Assembly: GCA_020465985.1 (NCBI GenBank)
Contig: JAANYP010001768.1
Coordinates: 615,247-679,246 of the forward strand
Reading direction: 5' to 3'
Source: Centrapalus pauciflorus
Taxonomy: Eukaryota > Streptophyta > Magnoliopsida > Asterales > Asteraceae
DNA: 64,000 bases
Shown: positions 22,184 to 34,920 of the stretch, piece by piece
Layout of the letters: each line of letters begins with the position of its first letter
Numbering within the stretch: the first letter of the stretch is position 1
Notes under the pieces: generated by a model
Told to the model about the DNA's origin: nothing
Seen by the model: only the letters and a program-made list of their open reading frames with translations
Database searches by the model: none
Translations under genes and position numbers: made by a program

Positions 22184-24680
22184 TGTAACAACCCAACTAT
22201 TAGCCCAACTAAATATCTGATCATCGAACCAATAATGTAATATTATTACAGTACTTTGAATTATAAATTAATTAAGTTTTAGAATATTTAATTGAATAAT
22301 ATAATATATTATGAATTATGATTTAATAATTATTAAGATAATTAAATAAAAGATATATAAGATACGAAAGTAATAGTGGGTTAAGTAGCAAACGTAACTA
22401 GTTAAGTATATAAACATAGTTGAAGGTTCATTAAGACATAATTCTCTCTCTCTAGACTCTCTCTCTAGATTTTCTCTCTCTACTCTCTCTCTACTCTCTC
22501 TCTAAGATTTCTTCTAAACCGACCGTCGGATCATCAAGATTTATACGTCATCGGGAAGATCTTGAAGAATACTACAAGAATATACGGTTGCATGTAGGAT
22601 TACACACGAATTTGAGGTAATTATTGACTAAACTCCCTAATTTCAAGAGTTTGGTTCGATTTTTATTAGAAACTGAAACCTAGGATTAAATAGTAAGAAA
22701 TTTAGGTTGCATGTTTAAAATTTCTAAAGATTATGGTAAATTTAAGTTAACAGAAGTATCAGAAACAAAATCTACGGATTAATTCATTCAAATAAGTTCA
22801 AAATCTGAAATTTTAAGTAAAAATGTGTTTTGACAAAAAAATAATCTATTTTGAATGATCTTGAATGAATTATGATGTTATGGATAAGGAAAATTGTATA
22901 AAAACACTTAATTAATGATAACACCACTTTATATTTCATTGCATGTTACTAAAAAGTGTTTTTGGGCAATTTTAATAAAAATCCGTAAGTTGCGACCTGC
23001 ATATCTGCATGTGAACTCGGCGAGTTCATAGGGGAACTCGGCGAGTTCCCAAGAACACTTGAATATTTCTTCAAAAATTCATAAGTATTGGATCCGAATT
23101 CGGTTGGGACCCGAATTCGGATGAGAACCGAAATAAGTTTTGGACCTGAAATAGAACCGAACTCGGATGTGTCCGGAATCCGGTTTTGGGTCCGTACTTC
23201 GGACGTGAACTCGGCGAGTTCACCAAGCCAACTCGGCGAGTTCTCTGCGCTTCTTGTACAATTCGAATGAAGTGTCAAAATTTCGGATGGTGCCCCATCT
23301 CGGTTCATATTTCGGATGACTCAATTCGGACCAACTTCGGATGTGTCATTTCGGATGATTTAGAACCGAATCTGGATAATCCGAATTCGGATGGTCCTAA
23401 TCTGAATGCAGTATTTATAATTCAAAATATATATATACAACAGATTCCTTATATAAATATGAATGATCAAATATTGAAATCAAGATCTATAAAATTAAGA
23501 AATACCATCAAATAGAAATCATATGAATATATATATGCACGATCACATATGATCAGATTTCCGAAAATGCAATCTTATGAGACTTTGAGATTAAAGACCA
23601 ACGAATGAACATTGAATTTATTATTCAAATGATTCTGAGGCTAATAAATATCAATAATGATATGATTAACAGATTGAGAGCAACTGAGCCAGAGCCAGAA
23701 AGTGCAAATAACCAGTAACTGTGAGTTGTAGATTTCAATTTAACTGCATATTATGTGAATTGAGACTTTTGTTGCATGATCCTGATTTTATTGACATTCT
23801 GATCTTGAACTTATTGATTTATATTATCATAGTATATTTACTATGATTTGTTGAGCTGAGCATTTATTCTACCAGAATCTATTTCATTGATGAGTCATTT
23901 GATTGTTAAGCTTAACACCATCACTATTGCTCAGTGTTGGGTTAATGTTAGGCTTATGATGTGCTGATTTACGTGATGAAAGCACAGAGGGTAGCTAGAG
24001 CTGAGCATTCCGATGATATCCATATAGAGCTTTTACTGGTAGCTAGCCCAGTACGTGGCTGATCCCCACTAATGATGCGTGTGTATGGATTTATCATCAT
24101 CCGAGCATTCCTTATGAATTTGTCTAAAAGTCTCAAGAGCAACAACAGTTTTATAACTGGGAGCTGAGCAAAAGTCGCGCATCAAAAGAGCATTAATTGG
24201 CCAATGACCCTTCGAGATTGAGCTGTGCATGAGCCTAGTGCAGTGCATATAGAGCTGAGCCGTGCATGAGCCGAGTGCAGTGCATGTGCTTCCGCGTTCA
24301 TAATTGCATGTTAAATGTGAAATTCTACATTCTCACTAAGCAATTAAGCTTACCCCGTTGTTGCATTATTTTTCAGGTAAAGGCAAAGGATTGGCTGGAC
24401 CTAGTTCTTAGGTCGGGACTTGAAAGAGCTTGAAGTACATTAGAACCTGTTCCAACACCTTGGTACTTAGCTGATGATTGAGCTTTGGGGTTCGGGTCTA
24501 GTTTATATTATGTGATTTGATGTAATAGTCTAGATATTTGTACCTTGCTACTTAAAATTCTGTCTCTGTTTGTAATTAATTTTATTTCCGCAATTGTAAA
24601 TTTTATCTTAGTTTCATGATTGATAATGCGTTGCTACTGGGCCTTGACTTGAGACCTTTGAGAAATCAGAGGGTCTCACA
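22184..24680 (+). repeat. 3' LTR of the young gypsy element
   Basis: 2497 bp, matching 16194-18694 almost base for base, including the palindrome array (about 23013-23407). A GAGGACGAAG purine stretch and GGTGGAGCCC precede it in place of a clean polypurine tract. Confidence 0.95.
23013..23407. repeat. CCGAATTCGG / ACTCGGCGAGTT palindrome array in the 3' LTR
   Basis: Second copy of the 17025-17420 array; only one substitution noted between them (TCTGAATT against TCCGAATT). Confidence 0.9.
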
Positions 24681-24685
24681 TTATG
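24681..24685. repeat. target-site duplication TTATG, right
   Basis: Matches 16189-16193. Confidence 0.95.
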
Positions 24686-24963
24686 TGCTAAAATGCAATT
24701 GAGATATCAGTCAGAAAAACTCTAAACTGAGTTTGGAGATTGTTTGGATGAGTTTAATTATGTTGGTAATTTAGGTTACTAAATTGGAATTAATTGGATA
24801 AAATTTGTTACATTAATGGGTATTGGGTACATACCCGTTAATCCGTTATAATGACCGCCTCACACAAATGTATATTTGCACCACCTATGTGCTTGCTTCT
24901 TCATTTCCAAACTATGAATCAAAGTGTGTGTGTGTGTGTGTGTGTGTGTCTGTTACAGTGGAA

Positions 24964-25007
<44 letters not shown>

Positions 25008-25027
25008 GTGTGTGTGTGTTTGTGTGT

Positions 25028-25085
<58 letters not shown>

Positions 25086-26324
25086 AGTAGTTGTAGGAAC
25101 CAAATGAAGACTTCAATTCCATCACTTTTATCAATTGAGCTCACCATCATCTTCCTTGTTGAACTTAAGTGGTAACCTTGTTTAGAGGTTAGTTATTGTA
25201 TTGAAATATACTCCGATGTGTTTTATTAGTGTTTTAAGCCAGTTAGAAAGAGTTATTACCCTTCTGTTTGGAAGAGTTAATACTCGCGGTCCTTGTAAGG
25301 CAGCAAAATGATATTGAGGCTTAACTCGACCAAGATAGCCATTATGGTTGGGCCGACCCTAGCTCACGACTAAATAGCGCGAACCAGTTGGCCAAGGCAG
25401 CTTTGAGTTTGTCATCTTAAGTTGTTTATGGTTTTGTTTATAATTGTATTATATGTATATAATTGAGTTGTAGTTGTAATATAGTTGTATTATATGTTGT
25501 GAGGAGCTAGTAATAGACTCGAGAATTGGGCGAAGCAGTAATTAGTGTAAATAGTGGTAGTAGCACTTTAGGTGAGTTTCGAGAACCTCTTTTAGAGATG
25601 CACACATACGTTGAACATGTTAAATTTATATAAAAGAATATTTTGTGAAATAAATGGATCCCTCGTGGATTCCATTTTATATTTATTGCACATAATAAGA
25701 CATTATAGAACATGATATTGTTGTATTGTTGTACAGAGATCCCTATTGGGTCATTCCCAACCTAGATAACCTGACTCAGCACCACTTAGTGTTTGAGTTG
25801 ACTCAGGCTATATTGGGTCGCTCTTGATGAGACACTAAGTGAAGGCTCCCTAATGTCGTAGAGTTTATGTGACTATGTTGTATACATGTGCAAAAATTAT
25901 TGCAGGAGATTATATAATATTAATTTAAGTTGTTTTACTCGTACTCACCAACTTTTAGAATCTGACTGTTGTTTTCAAAATTATGCATATCAGGTAGTCA
26001 TCCTGAGGATAGAGACATAGGCGGCCTTAGCAAAGACACACCACGTTGATTTGATAGTTAGAAGACTACTTTCGTAATTAATCTAGATCTTTTGAGAGTT
26101 GGTGTACTCACTTGACTTTTGGATACATATAACTTACATTGTGGTTACTACTTACTAGACTGTTCAGCAAAGGTTGATTCTTGTCTAGTCGTGATGGCAT
26201 AGGAGTCAAGTTTTTGTTGGCTAATGGGGTATATGTGTGTGTGTGTGCGCGCACACACAATGCTAACATTGATGATTGAGATACTATAATATGTGGTGTT
26301 TAGTTATAAGAGTAGGGTGTTACG
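24686..26324 (+). mobile_element. right part of the old gypsy 3' LTR
   Basis: Continues the LTR interrupted at 16188 and ends GGGTGTTACGA, a mutated form of the TGTTACA end expected for a TGTAACATCC-starting LTR. It holds (GT)n and (GA)n tracts at 24923-25081. No gene is present. Confidence 0.65.
24923..25081. repeat. compound (GT)n / (GA)n microsatellite
   Basis: Alternating blocks of GT and GA repeats; dipeptide-repeat frames across it are artefacts. Confidence 0.97.
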
Positions 26325-26344
26325 ATAAATACATTTCGATATAG

Positions 26345-26345
<1 letters not shown>

Positions 26346-26437
<92 letters not shown>
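26346..26437. repeat. (TA)n(CA)n microsatellite, left border of element B
   Basis: About 22 TA units followed by about 24 CA units, then the terminus of element B. Confidence 0.97.
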
Positions 26438-26441
<4 letters not shown>

Positions 26442-26764
26442 TATAGATTGAGGTTCTATGGGGCACCACGATGCATTGTGAACCGAGGGAACCGAAAATG
26501 CACAATATATTAAATAAGGATGCAATAATGACATAATTGGAAGTTTAAACAATTATTTAGTTAGATTAAGATATTTAAAATATTCTATATTCAAATAACC
26601 GCATATATTATGGTAATTGCTAAAATTGTGGAGTTTTTAGTTAAGATAGATTGCATTTGTTTTGACTTTCTATCCATGCATGTTTTCATAAGGTCATTTA
26701 GGGTCATTTAAAGAATTATTTAGGGTCATTTAAAATATTTAAAATATTTCTTATTAAAATAACC

Positions 26765-26878
<114 letters not shown>

Positions 26879-27350
26879 TAATTGCTTAAAATGTGGAGTC
26901 TTTAGTTAGGATAGATTGCACTTTTGTTGATTTTCTATTCAAACATGGATGCATACGTTTTTCTACATGCACAATTAAAAAAATGAAATCCTACACATAA
27001 TCAACATGCATTATGCATCCCCAAACTAGGATTTGTAAAAACTTCGAGTTAAAACCTTCACAAATATGCATTTGTGAAGTACAAACGACGTACGGCCGCT
27101 AAGTCCTGAACTCGATGCACAATGAACTTCAAAGCAGATGCATACCGTAGCTTCATAAAAACATGCATCATTCGAATAGGTTAATCAACTTACTAATGAA
27201 GACAAATATAACGCATAAAAAAAACCCTCAAATATGAAATACGGAATCACATTGTAAAACAAACACTTCTATGAACATGAAATATGCAACATTCACTTCC
27301 ATTTACCAAGATAATCGAAGTAGCAAAGGAGAAAAAAAAAATGTTCTCAC

Positions 27351-27401
27351 ATGTGCAGCGGCTTTCCCCCTTTTCTTCGAAAACCCTTGAACCGTATGCA
27401 T
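27351..27401 (-). pseudogene. possible first-exon remnant in element B
   Basis: Minus-strand ATG followed by 17 codons rich in Lys/Arg/Ala (SKKRGKAAAH) and then CAT|GTGAGA, a donor-like site. It lies about 350 bp inside the element terminus, the same layout as exon 1 (52 bp) of the multi-exon gene at 11865. Sequence similarity is weak, so this rests on position and composition. Confidence 0.3.
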
Positions 27402-27743
27402 TTTATTTGTGTACTTGAAGAACAAAACTTAATCTATTTGATTATGCACGAGCGATTCTCGGGATATAGATGGATTGAGGGATATTGAGCGAAATCCGGA
27501 GCAGAGAGCAAGTATGGAAAATGGCTAAAATCGTGGGACTGATGTGGGGGAGAGGAGAATATTTTCTGAATTCAAGCATCTTTCGATTTTGCCCTCCCGC
27601 GCGCCAGAAGTTAAGCACCCGTGCACCCATTTTCAAATTAATTACCCTATTTCCACTACAATCTGAACCATTAAAATTCAAGATCTAACGGTGCATACAG
27701 GTTCCCAAAGTGCACAATGCATACAGGTGCCCCATAGAACCTG

Positions 27744-28270
<527 letters not shown>

Positions 28271-28296
28271 ATCTATCTATATATATATATATATAT

Positions 28297-29392
28297 CGAA
28301 ATATAAAATTTGATTTAATTATTTGAAGAAATATATAAAGAAATATTTTATATAAGTTTAGTGAAATATTAACGTTTAAACAATAGATATAATTTGCTTA
28401 GCCAAAAAGATAACATGTTAAATCGAATCGTATATAAACTTAACGAAACACTAATCTTCTTATTTAAAAGCATATATATTTTGTTAATGTGTGTTTGTGT
28501 ATATATAAATTTAGCGTTTTATATGTTTCAATTTATTAATTTCTTTACGTTTATTAATTAAATCTGAATTTATCAAGTTTGTATATTTGTTATACTATAC
28601 CAAGAAATTATATATTTTGTTAAAATGTTAAATATATTATAGAAATTATAATTAATAAAAATATTAACGTAATAAAATAGTTACACCGTATAAAAATTGA
28701 ATAAATGTTTTTAGAAATAAAACATATAATAAGTAAATTTTAATAAAAAAATTATATATATAACATAAATGCAAAATAAAAGGATTAGTATATTAAATTA
28801 TTATAGTAATAAAAATATCTAACATATTGATTAAACAATAATAACCATTTAAAAATAAAACAAAAAACAACTTAATTTGTTTAGAAATCAAAGTTGAAAC
28901 AATTAAAAAGCCAAAAATTGATATTTCTGGAAAAGTTGACTGGATTAAACAAAAGTAGGAAGTAAAATTGTAACATCTTTCATTTTGATAATTATTTATA
29001 AAAAATGACTTTAGGAATGCGACCATAATTTTTAAAAAATCACAACAAAACAATTTATGTAATTTACTCTATTGTATTATCGACACTTGAAAATAATGTC
29101 TATATACGATAAACCGATCCACTTTTTGATATTTTTAAAAATTAAATCTATGCACCAAAAATATTTTCATAAAAAAATTTCTTTTACGAATTGTGTTGTT
29201 TAATTAGATTTTTTAGAAGTTTTTTATAAGATTTTGTTAAGTTAATAGATTTTTATGGAAACATTTTACGTACCATGATTTTTACGAAAATGTTTTTAAG
29301 TTGAAGGATTTTTATGGAAACGTTTTTGGGTGTAATAACTTATCCGAAAAATACTGAAAATGTGTTGGTTTTGTACATAATTTTTTTATTAT
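28297..29392. other. AT-rich intergenic DNA
   Basis: About 1.1 kb of very A/T-rich sequence. No gene, repeat unit or element end recognised. Confidence 0.6.
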
Positions 29393-29401
29393 TTTATTAT
29401 A

Positions 29402-29788
29402 GGGTCAATATTGAAAAACACAAAAAACCTTTTTTATTTTCACAGTTAAGTCCCTAAACTATTTTTCTAATTGTTTAAGACCCTAAGGCCTAAACTATAT
29501 ATGTTTATCATATTCAAAAGTATATATCTTTGATCAGCTACCGAATTTGCCGGTAAAATACAACTGATAAAATAAAAAGTTTAGGAATATAATCACTATA
29601 ATATGAGAAGATAGTGAGTTTATTTCAACATTTATCAAGTGAAAAGACTATGGTTACTTGTTTGGTATTTGGTCAATCATACACTTTTAAGTAAGACATG
29701 GTTTAGGGACCTAAACAATAAAAAAAACGTTCAGGGACTTAATCGTGAAAATAAAAAAAAGTTATCGGGGTTTTTTTAATTTTAACCC
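29402..29788. mobile_element. MITE E, Mutator-type, upstream of CCX
   Basis: TIRs GGGTCAATATTGAAAAA and, inverted, GGGTTAAAATTAAAAAAA, with further inverted similarity inside (AAGTCCCTAAAC against AAGTCCCTGAAC). A perfect 9-bp TSD TTTATTATA lies at 29393-29401 and 29789-29797, the length typical of Mutator-like elements. 387 bp, non-coding, related to MITE F. Confidence 0.85.
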
Positions 29789-29797
29789 TTTATTATA

Positions 29798-30125
29798 TCT
29801 ATAAATTTTTTTCTAAATTTCGTCTCATTATATTTACTACTAGTTACTCCACAATCCTTATGTATTTTCCTACAAAAATAAAACGTTTAAAAGTTAGGGC
29901 ACGAGATTGTAATTTTCAAACTGTTGAAGGGTCTGTAATGAAAATATATCGTTGGACGATTCATGATCATCAACTATACAAGTGTGTGCCCATGTCGTTG
30001 GACCAAAAAATCATGAAATCTTCTCAATAATTCAAATAAATTAACCTAAAAATCATGGAGTTCTTCTGATGATTTGATCTTCTTCATCTCTTGATTCCAC
30101 CTATATCAACAAACCTTGCTCTGCA
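29798..30125 (+). promoter_or_regulatory. upstream region of the CCX gene
   Basis: About 330 bp between MITE E and the CCX start. It ends in a pyrimidine-rich leader with TTCTTCATCTC words. No clear TATA box was recognised close to the ATG, so the promoter is not resolved. Confidence 0.4.
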
Positions 30126-31799
30126 ATGGTGATTCCTGATGCTTTCAAATTCATTCTCTTCTTTATAATCATCAACTCCTCTGTAACCACCTCTTACGGC
30201 GGCGACACCACCACCACCACCACTACCACTTGCACCGGCATACATCAACAAAGCTCCTCCGTCGCCAAATGCATGTACGTCAAAACAAACTCTGAATGCG
30301 AACCAAAAGGATACATCAATTACCTAAAATTCTTCTACTGTAATTCCTCCCAGTTTCCTCAATTAGGTTTCGTTTTGCTGCTTCTATGGCTCGTGATTTT
30401 GTTCTATATATTAAGCAGTACGGCGTCGGAGTATTTCTGTCCGGCGGTTGAGCATTTGTCGAGAACGTTAAAACTCTCACCTGCAATAGCCGGAACTACT
30501 TTGCTTCCGTTAGGTAACGGAGCGACGGATGTTTTCGCTTGTATAATCGCCTTCACCACCACAAGCGACGGCGGGGACTTCGGCATTAACAGTATCCTCG
30601 GTGGTTCGATTTTCATCTCCACCGTCGTCGTCGGAGTTCTCAGCCTACTAATCACTTACCGCCGGCAACAAATCGTCACCATTGACAAACCTAATTTCAT
30701 CCGTGACGTTGTTTTTCTTCTCTTTTCCCTCTCAAATCTCCTCATCATCATCATCATCGGAAAAATCAACTTGTTAGCATCTCTTCTTTTCCTTTCCACT
30801 TACTTAATTTACATTTTATCAGTTTCCTACATGCATTTCATCGCCATGAAGAAACATAATCTGAGCCTTGATACCTTAAGAGCACCATTGCTGATGGATT
30901 CCATAGATGAAGAAAATGTTGCACATCCTGCAGAAAAAGTTGTACATTGTGAAGAAAAGGTTGTACCTCGCAACTCCAAAAGGTACTACATCATGACATT
31001 GTTGTATGTTATGAAATTACCATTTTACCTCCCTAGAAGGCTTACAATACCAGTGATAACAAAAGAGGAATGGTCCAAACCCTTTTTAGTAATTTCAGTG
31101 ATTTTAGCCCCAATTATGGTGGTTATTATTTGGAACACACAAGAGGGTAAATTGGATCTAAAACATAGTATAGTAACATACTATGTGGTAGTGGCAATTG
31201 GTATAGCTTTAGGGACTTGTACATTTGCCTTCACAAGTAGTACCTTGCCACCACAAAAGTGTTTGGTTTTTTGGCATGCAAGTGGGTTTTTAATGAGTGT
31301 AGTTTGGACATACATCACTGCAGATGAATTGGTGTCTTTGTTAGAATCATTAGGGAATATCATAGGAATGAGCCCTTCAATAATAGGGCTCACCATCCTA
31401 GCTTGGGGGAACTCGATCGGAGACCTCGTATCCAATGTGGCTATAGCTATGTATGGTGGGCCCGGTGGAACTCAGATCGCGATGTCAGGTTGTTACGCAG
31501 GACCTTTGTTTAATCTCCTTATTGGATTAGGGTTGTCGTTCGTCTTCGTGTCCTGGTCGAAGTATCCTGGCTCGTATGTTATTCCGGAAGACCCTAATCT
31601 GTGTGAAACTATAGGGTTTCTGATGGTTGGTTTGCTTTGGGCTCTCGTGATTTTGCCTAAAAGAGATATGCGGCTTGATCAGACACTCGGTGGTGGACTA
31701 TTGGTGATATACTCGTGCTTCTTGTTTATAAAGCTTGCGAGAGCTCTTGGAATGCTCGGTGCCGATGATTCTAGCTCGAACTTGTTAAATTATTTGTAA
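30126..31799 (+). CDS. CCX: cation/calcium exchanger of the CCX family
   Basis: A complete, intron-less 557-residue membrane protein, the expected length for plant CCX proteins, which exchange Ca2+ or other cations (Na+, K+) against an ion gradient. A hydrophobic N-terminus (residues 7-20) looks like a signal or first membrane segment, followed by a Thr run. The first Na_Ca_ex half holds the alpha-1 signature GNGATDVF at 130-137; a hydrophilic loop lies at about 243-288; the second half holds GNSIGDLVSN at 428-437 with GPLFNLLIGLGL after it. About 11-13 hydrophobic spans can be counted. The alpha-1 motif has Thr where Pro is common (GNGAPDVF), but acidic and Asn residues are kept. Intron-less structure is usual in this family as I recall it. 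Flanked by MITEs E and F. Which membrane and which cation cannot be told from sequence. Confidence 0.95.
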   Translation: MVIPDAFKFILFFIIINSSVTTSYGGDTTTTTTTTCTGIHQQSSSVAKCMYVKTNSECEPKGYINYLKFFYCNSSQFPQLGFVLLLLWLVILFYILSSTASEYFCPAVEHLSRTLKLSPAIAGTTLLPLGNGATDVFACIIAFTTTSDGGDFGINSILGGSIFISTVVVGVLSLLITYRRQQIVTIDKPNFIRDVVFLLFSLSNLLIIIIIGKINLLASLLFLSTYLIYILSVSYMHFIAMKKHNLSLDTLRAPLLMDSIDEENVAHPAEKVVHCEEKVVPRNSKRYYIMTLLYVMKLPFYLPRRLTIPVITKEEWSKPFLVISVILAPIMVVIIWNTQEGKLDLKHSIVTYYVVVAIGIALGTCTFAFTSSTLPPQKCLVFWHASGFLMSVVWTYITADELVSLLESLGNIIGMSPSIIGLTILAWGNSIGDLVSNVAIAMYGGPGGTQIAMSGCYAGPLFNLLIGLGLSFVFVSWSKYPGSYVIPEDPNLCETIGFLMVGLLWALVILPKRDMRLDQTLGGGLLVIYSCFLFIKLARALGMLGADDSSSNLLNYL

Positions 31800-31936
31800 A
31801 TAAATAAGTAGTAAGGTACGTCAATGTATCATACGCTACAAAATTTAGTGTAATGCATCATTCAACAAATGAAGGGTGTTTATTAAAATCTAGTAGTAAC
31901 TTGAGCTTAAATATGAGGATGGTAAAGTTAATTGAA

Positions 31937-32337
31937 GGGTTAATATTGAAAAAACCCTACGGACTTTCATGTAATTATCGATTAAGTCACTGAACTATTT
32001 TTCCGAGTATTTAAGTCCCTAAACAATGTTTGTCTTATTTGAAACTATATATTTTGGACTTGCTACCTGATTAACAGGTAAACCAAACAGTTCCTCGAAT
32101 AGTTTATTGTTAAAAAAACCAACTATCTTTTCCAATTTTCACGATTAAGTCACTGAACTTTCTTTTTTCTTGTTTAGGTCACTGTACCGTTTATCGGTTA
32201 GTGACCTGCTAAACAGGTCAAATATATAGTTTTGAATAAGACAAAAATTGTTTAGGGACTTAAACACTCGGAAAAAAAGTACAGTGACTTAATCGATAAA
32301 TTCATGAAAGTTCGTAGGGTTTTTTCGATATTAACCC
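31937..32337. mobile_element. MITE F, Mutator-type with long TIRs, downstream of CCX
   Basis: TIRs of about 125 bp starting GGGTTAATATTGAAAAAA (inverted partner GGGTTAATATCGAAAAAA). A perfect 9-bp TSD TTAATTGAA lies at 31928-31936 and 32338-32346. 401 bp, beginning 137 bp after the CCX stop, so it may lie in the 3' UTR or terminator region. It could fold into one long hairpin. Confidence 0.9.
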
Positions 32338-32533
32338 TTAATTGAATTACATGTCAAAATTAGTTATACGGTATGTTTGACATAAGTAGCTATAACTTTG
32401 AGGTTTCGAAAGAGCTAACGTTTTTAATTTTATAATTGTGTTTCGTAAAATTAGTTGTAGTTGTAAATTTTGGTATTATATGACATAGAAACATTAATAT
32501 TAATTAGATGTTATAGTTTATAATTAGCAGAAG

Positions 32534-32536
<3 letters not shown>

Positions 32537-32629
<93 letters not shown>
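32537..32629. repeat. (TA)n microsatellite, left border of element D
   Basis: About 46 TA units ending at element D. Confidence 0.97.
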
Positions 32630-33515
<886 letters not shown>

Positions 33516-33518
33516 TAA

Positions 33519-33772
33519 GGTGTTGTTTGTTTTTTAAGAGATTGATATCTGTGATCTGCAAACTTAGCTGTAAATATCTGCGGTCAGAAGAGATGGTCTA
33601 AAGGTCTGCAGACGTCCGCAGACGATGTGGCAAACGCGGGAAGACGTTTGCAGACGCGGACAGATGAAAAAAAAAACAAACAAACGCACTTTCATATAAA
33701 ACGTCTTCCCGTGTCTTCGAGTTCGCAGACACAAGAGGTTCGAAGATGTTTTAAGAAAAAACAAACAATGCC
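33519..33772. mobile_element. MITE H1, PIF/Harbinger-like
   Basis: TIRs GGTGTTGTTTGTTTTTT and, inverted, GGCATTGTTTGTTTTTT, flanked by TAA on both sides (33516-33518, 33773-33775). The 3-bp TAA TSD and GG start suggest a Tourist-type MITE. The interior repeats GCAGACG words. Confidence 0.75.
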
Positions 33773-33775
33773 TAA

Positions 33776-34920
33776 CTGGTTTCACAATCAACATAAAATA
33801 TAAAAAATTACGTAATCTACAGTAAAAAAAAAAAGACACATATCAAGATTTGTCCACGTAATCTACATAATTTCCATATTCATATCAAATAAAAGCCATG
33901 TGTATGAATATTCTGTTTACAGAGAAAACATAATCACAAAACAAGATAAATAATCAAGTTATCGTAGCTCAAATGGTCCCCAGTTTTAACTTCTCGTATT
34001 ATACGTGATTCTAATAAGTTGTTCTAAGCAAACTATTCGATGTCAAATTGTCTACCTTCTATCAATAAGTTAGGTCATTTTTATACCATCAATTTGTATT
34101 TGTCGTTGATGTTATAAGTGTTGAAAATTGAGCCAAATAATTTCAAGGGCAATGTGACAAAATATGCTATCATCAATAATACCAAAATTGATATTGGCTT
34201 TCATATAATGTAAATAGTGGGCTGAAAAAGACCATAAATAAGTTATGGGGGTTTGTTCAATATATGTTTACACCCATACGGTCTATGGCCTCAATTATCC
34301 AAATTTCTTTTATTTATAATAATTGTCCTTTTTAACGACAAACTAACATGTTCCTAAACTACTCTTTTCTTCCAAATGGGAACTTTAGACTTACTTTCAC
34401 CACCTAAATTCAAACTTGCCTCTTACAAGAGTTTAATATTATAAAATACTGTTTACGTGATTTTTTTTTTATATCAGGGAAGATTCATAAAAAAAATTAC
34501 TATACTATGCATTTTAGGACCTTAAGAATAAATGGAATAGTTTATTTCGTTGAAATGAAAAAAAGATGTTTGTTTTGACGAATAGAATAAAATGAATCAT
34601 TTTGTAAGGATTGTGATTTCTTCTATTTCATTTTTTTTTCATTCCTTGAAAGAGGGGTAGTTTTTTTTTCTTCCTACATACAATGGAATGAAATATAACT
34701 TTTTTCTCCTTTTTTTATCATCAAAAATATCAACAACTTTTGTCATTTTTATTGTTAACATCAACATTATTTATTTTTGTATTCATTTTATCGTTTATAT
34801 CAACAATTTTTTATTTTATTATCAATACAACAATCAGTATATAGCAAACCGGTTAAGCAGGTTACCAACAACTTTGCTACCATAAGAAATATCATCTTAT
34901 TATAGTTTTATAAATAGAAA
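33776..34920. other. intergenic AT-rich DNA
   Basis: About 1.1 kb with no gene or element end that I can support. Confidence 0.5.

Larger units (their letters stand above)
16194..24680 (+). mobile_element. young non-autonomous Ty3/gypsy element
   Basis: Two long LTRs of about 2.5 kb (TGTAACAACC to GGTCTCACA), a 5-bp TSD, a Met-initiator-type primer site and a gag gene bound an 8487-bp insertion. Only about a dozen substitutions and a few small indels separate the LTRs by eye, so it is recent. Between gag and the 3' LTR no protease, RT or RNase H is seen, only about 1.9 kb of AT-rich DNA and an integrase-tail chromodomain. It probably moved with pol supplied by a relative. Confidence 0.95.

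Noticed and set aside
24823..25175. Frames with Arg-Glu, Ser-Leu or Cys-Val repeats
   Set aside because: Products of (GA)n and (GT)n tracts inside an old LTR.
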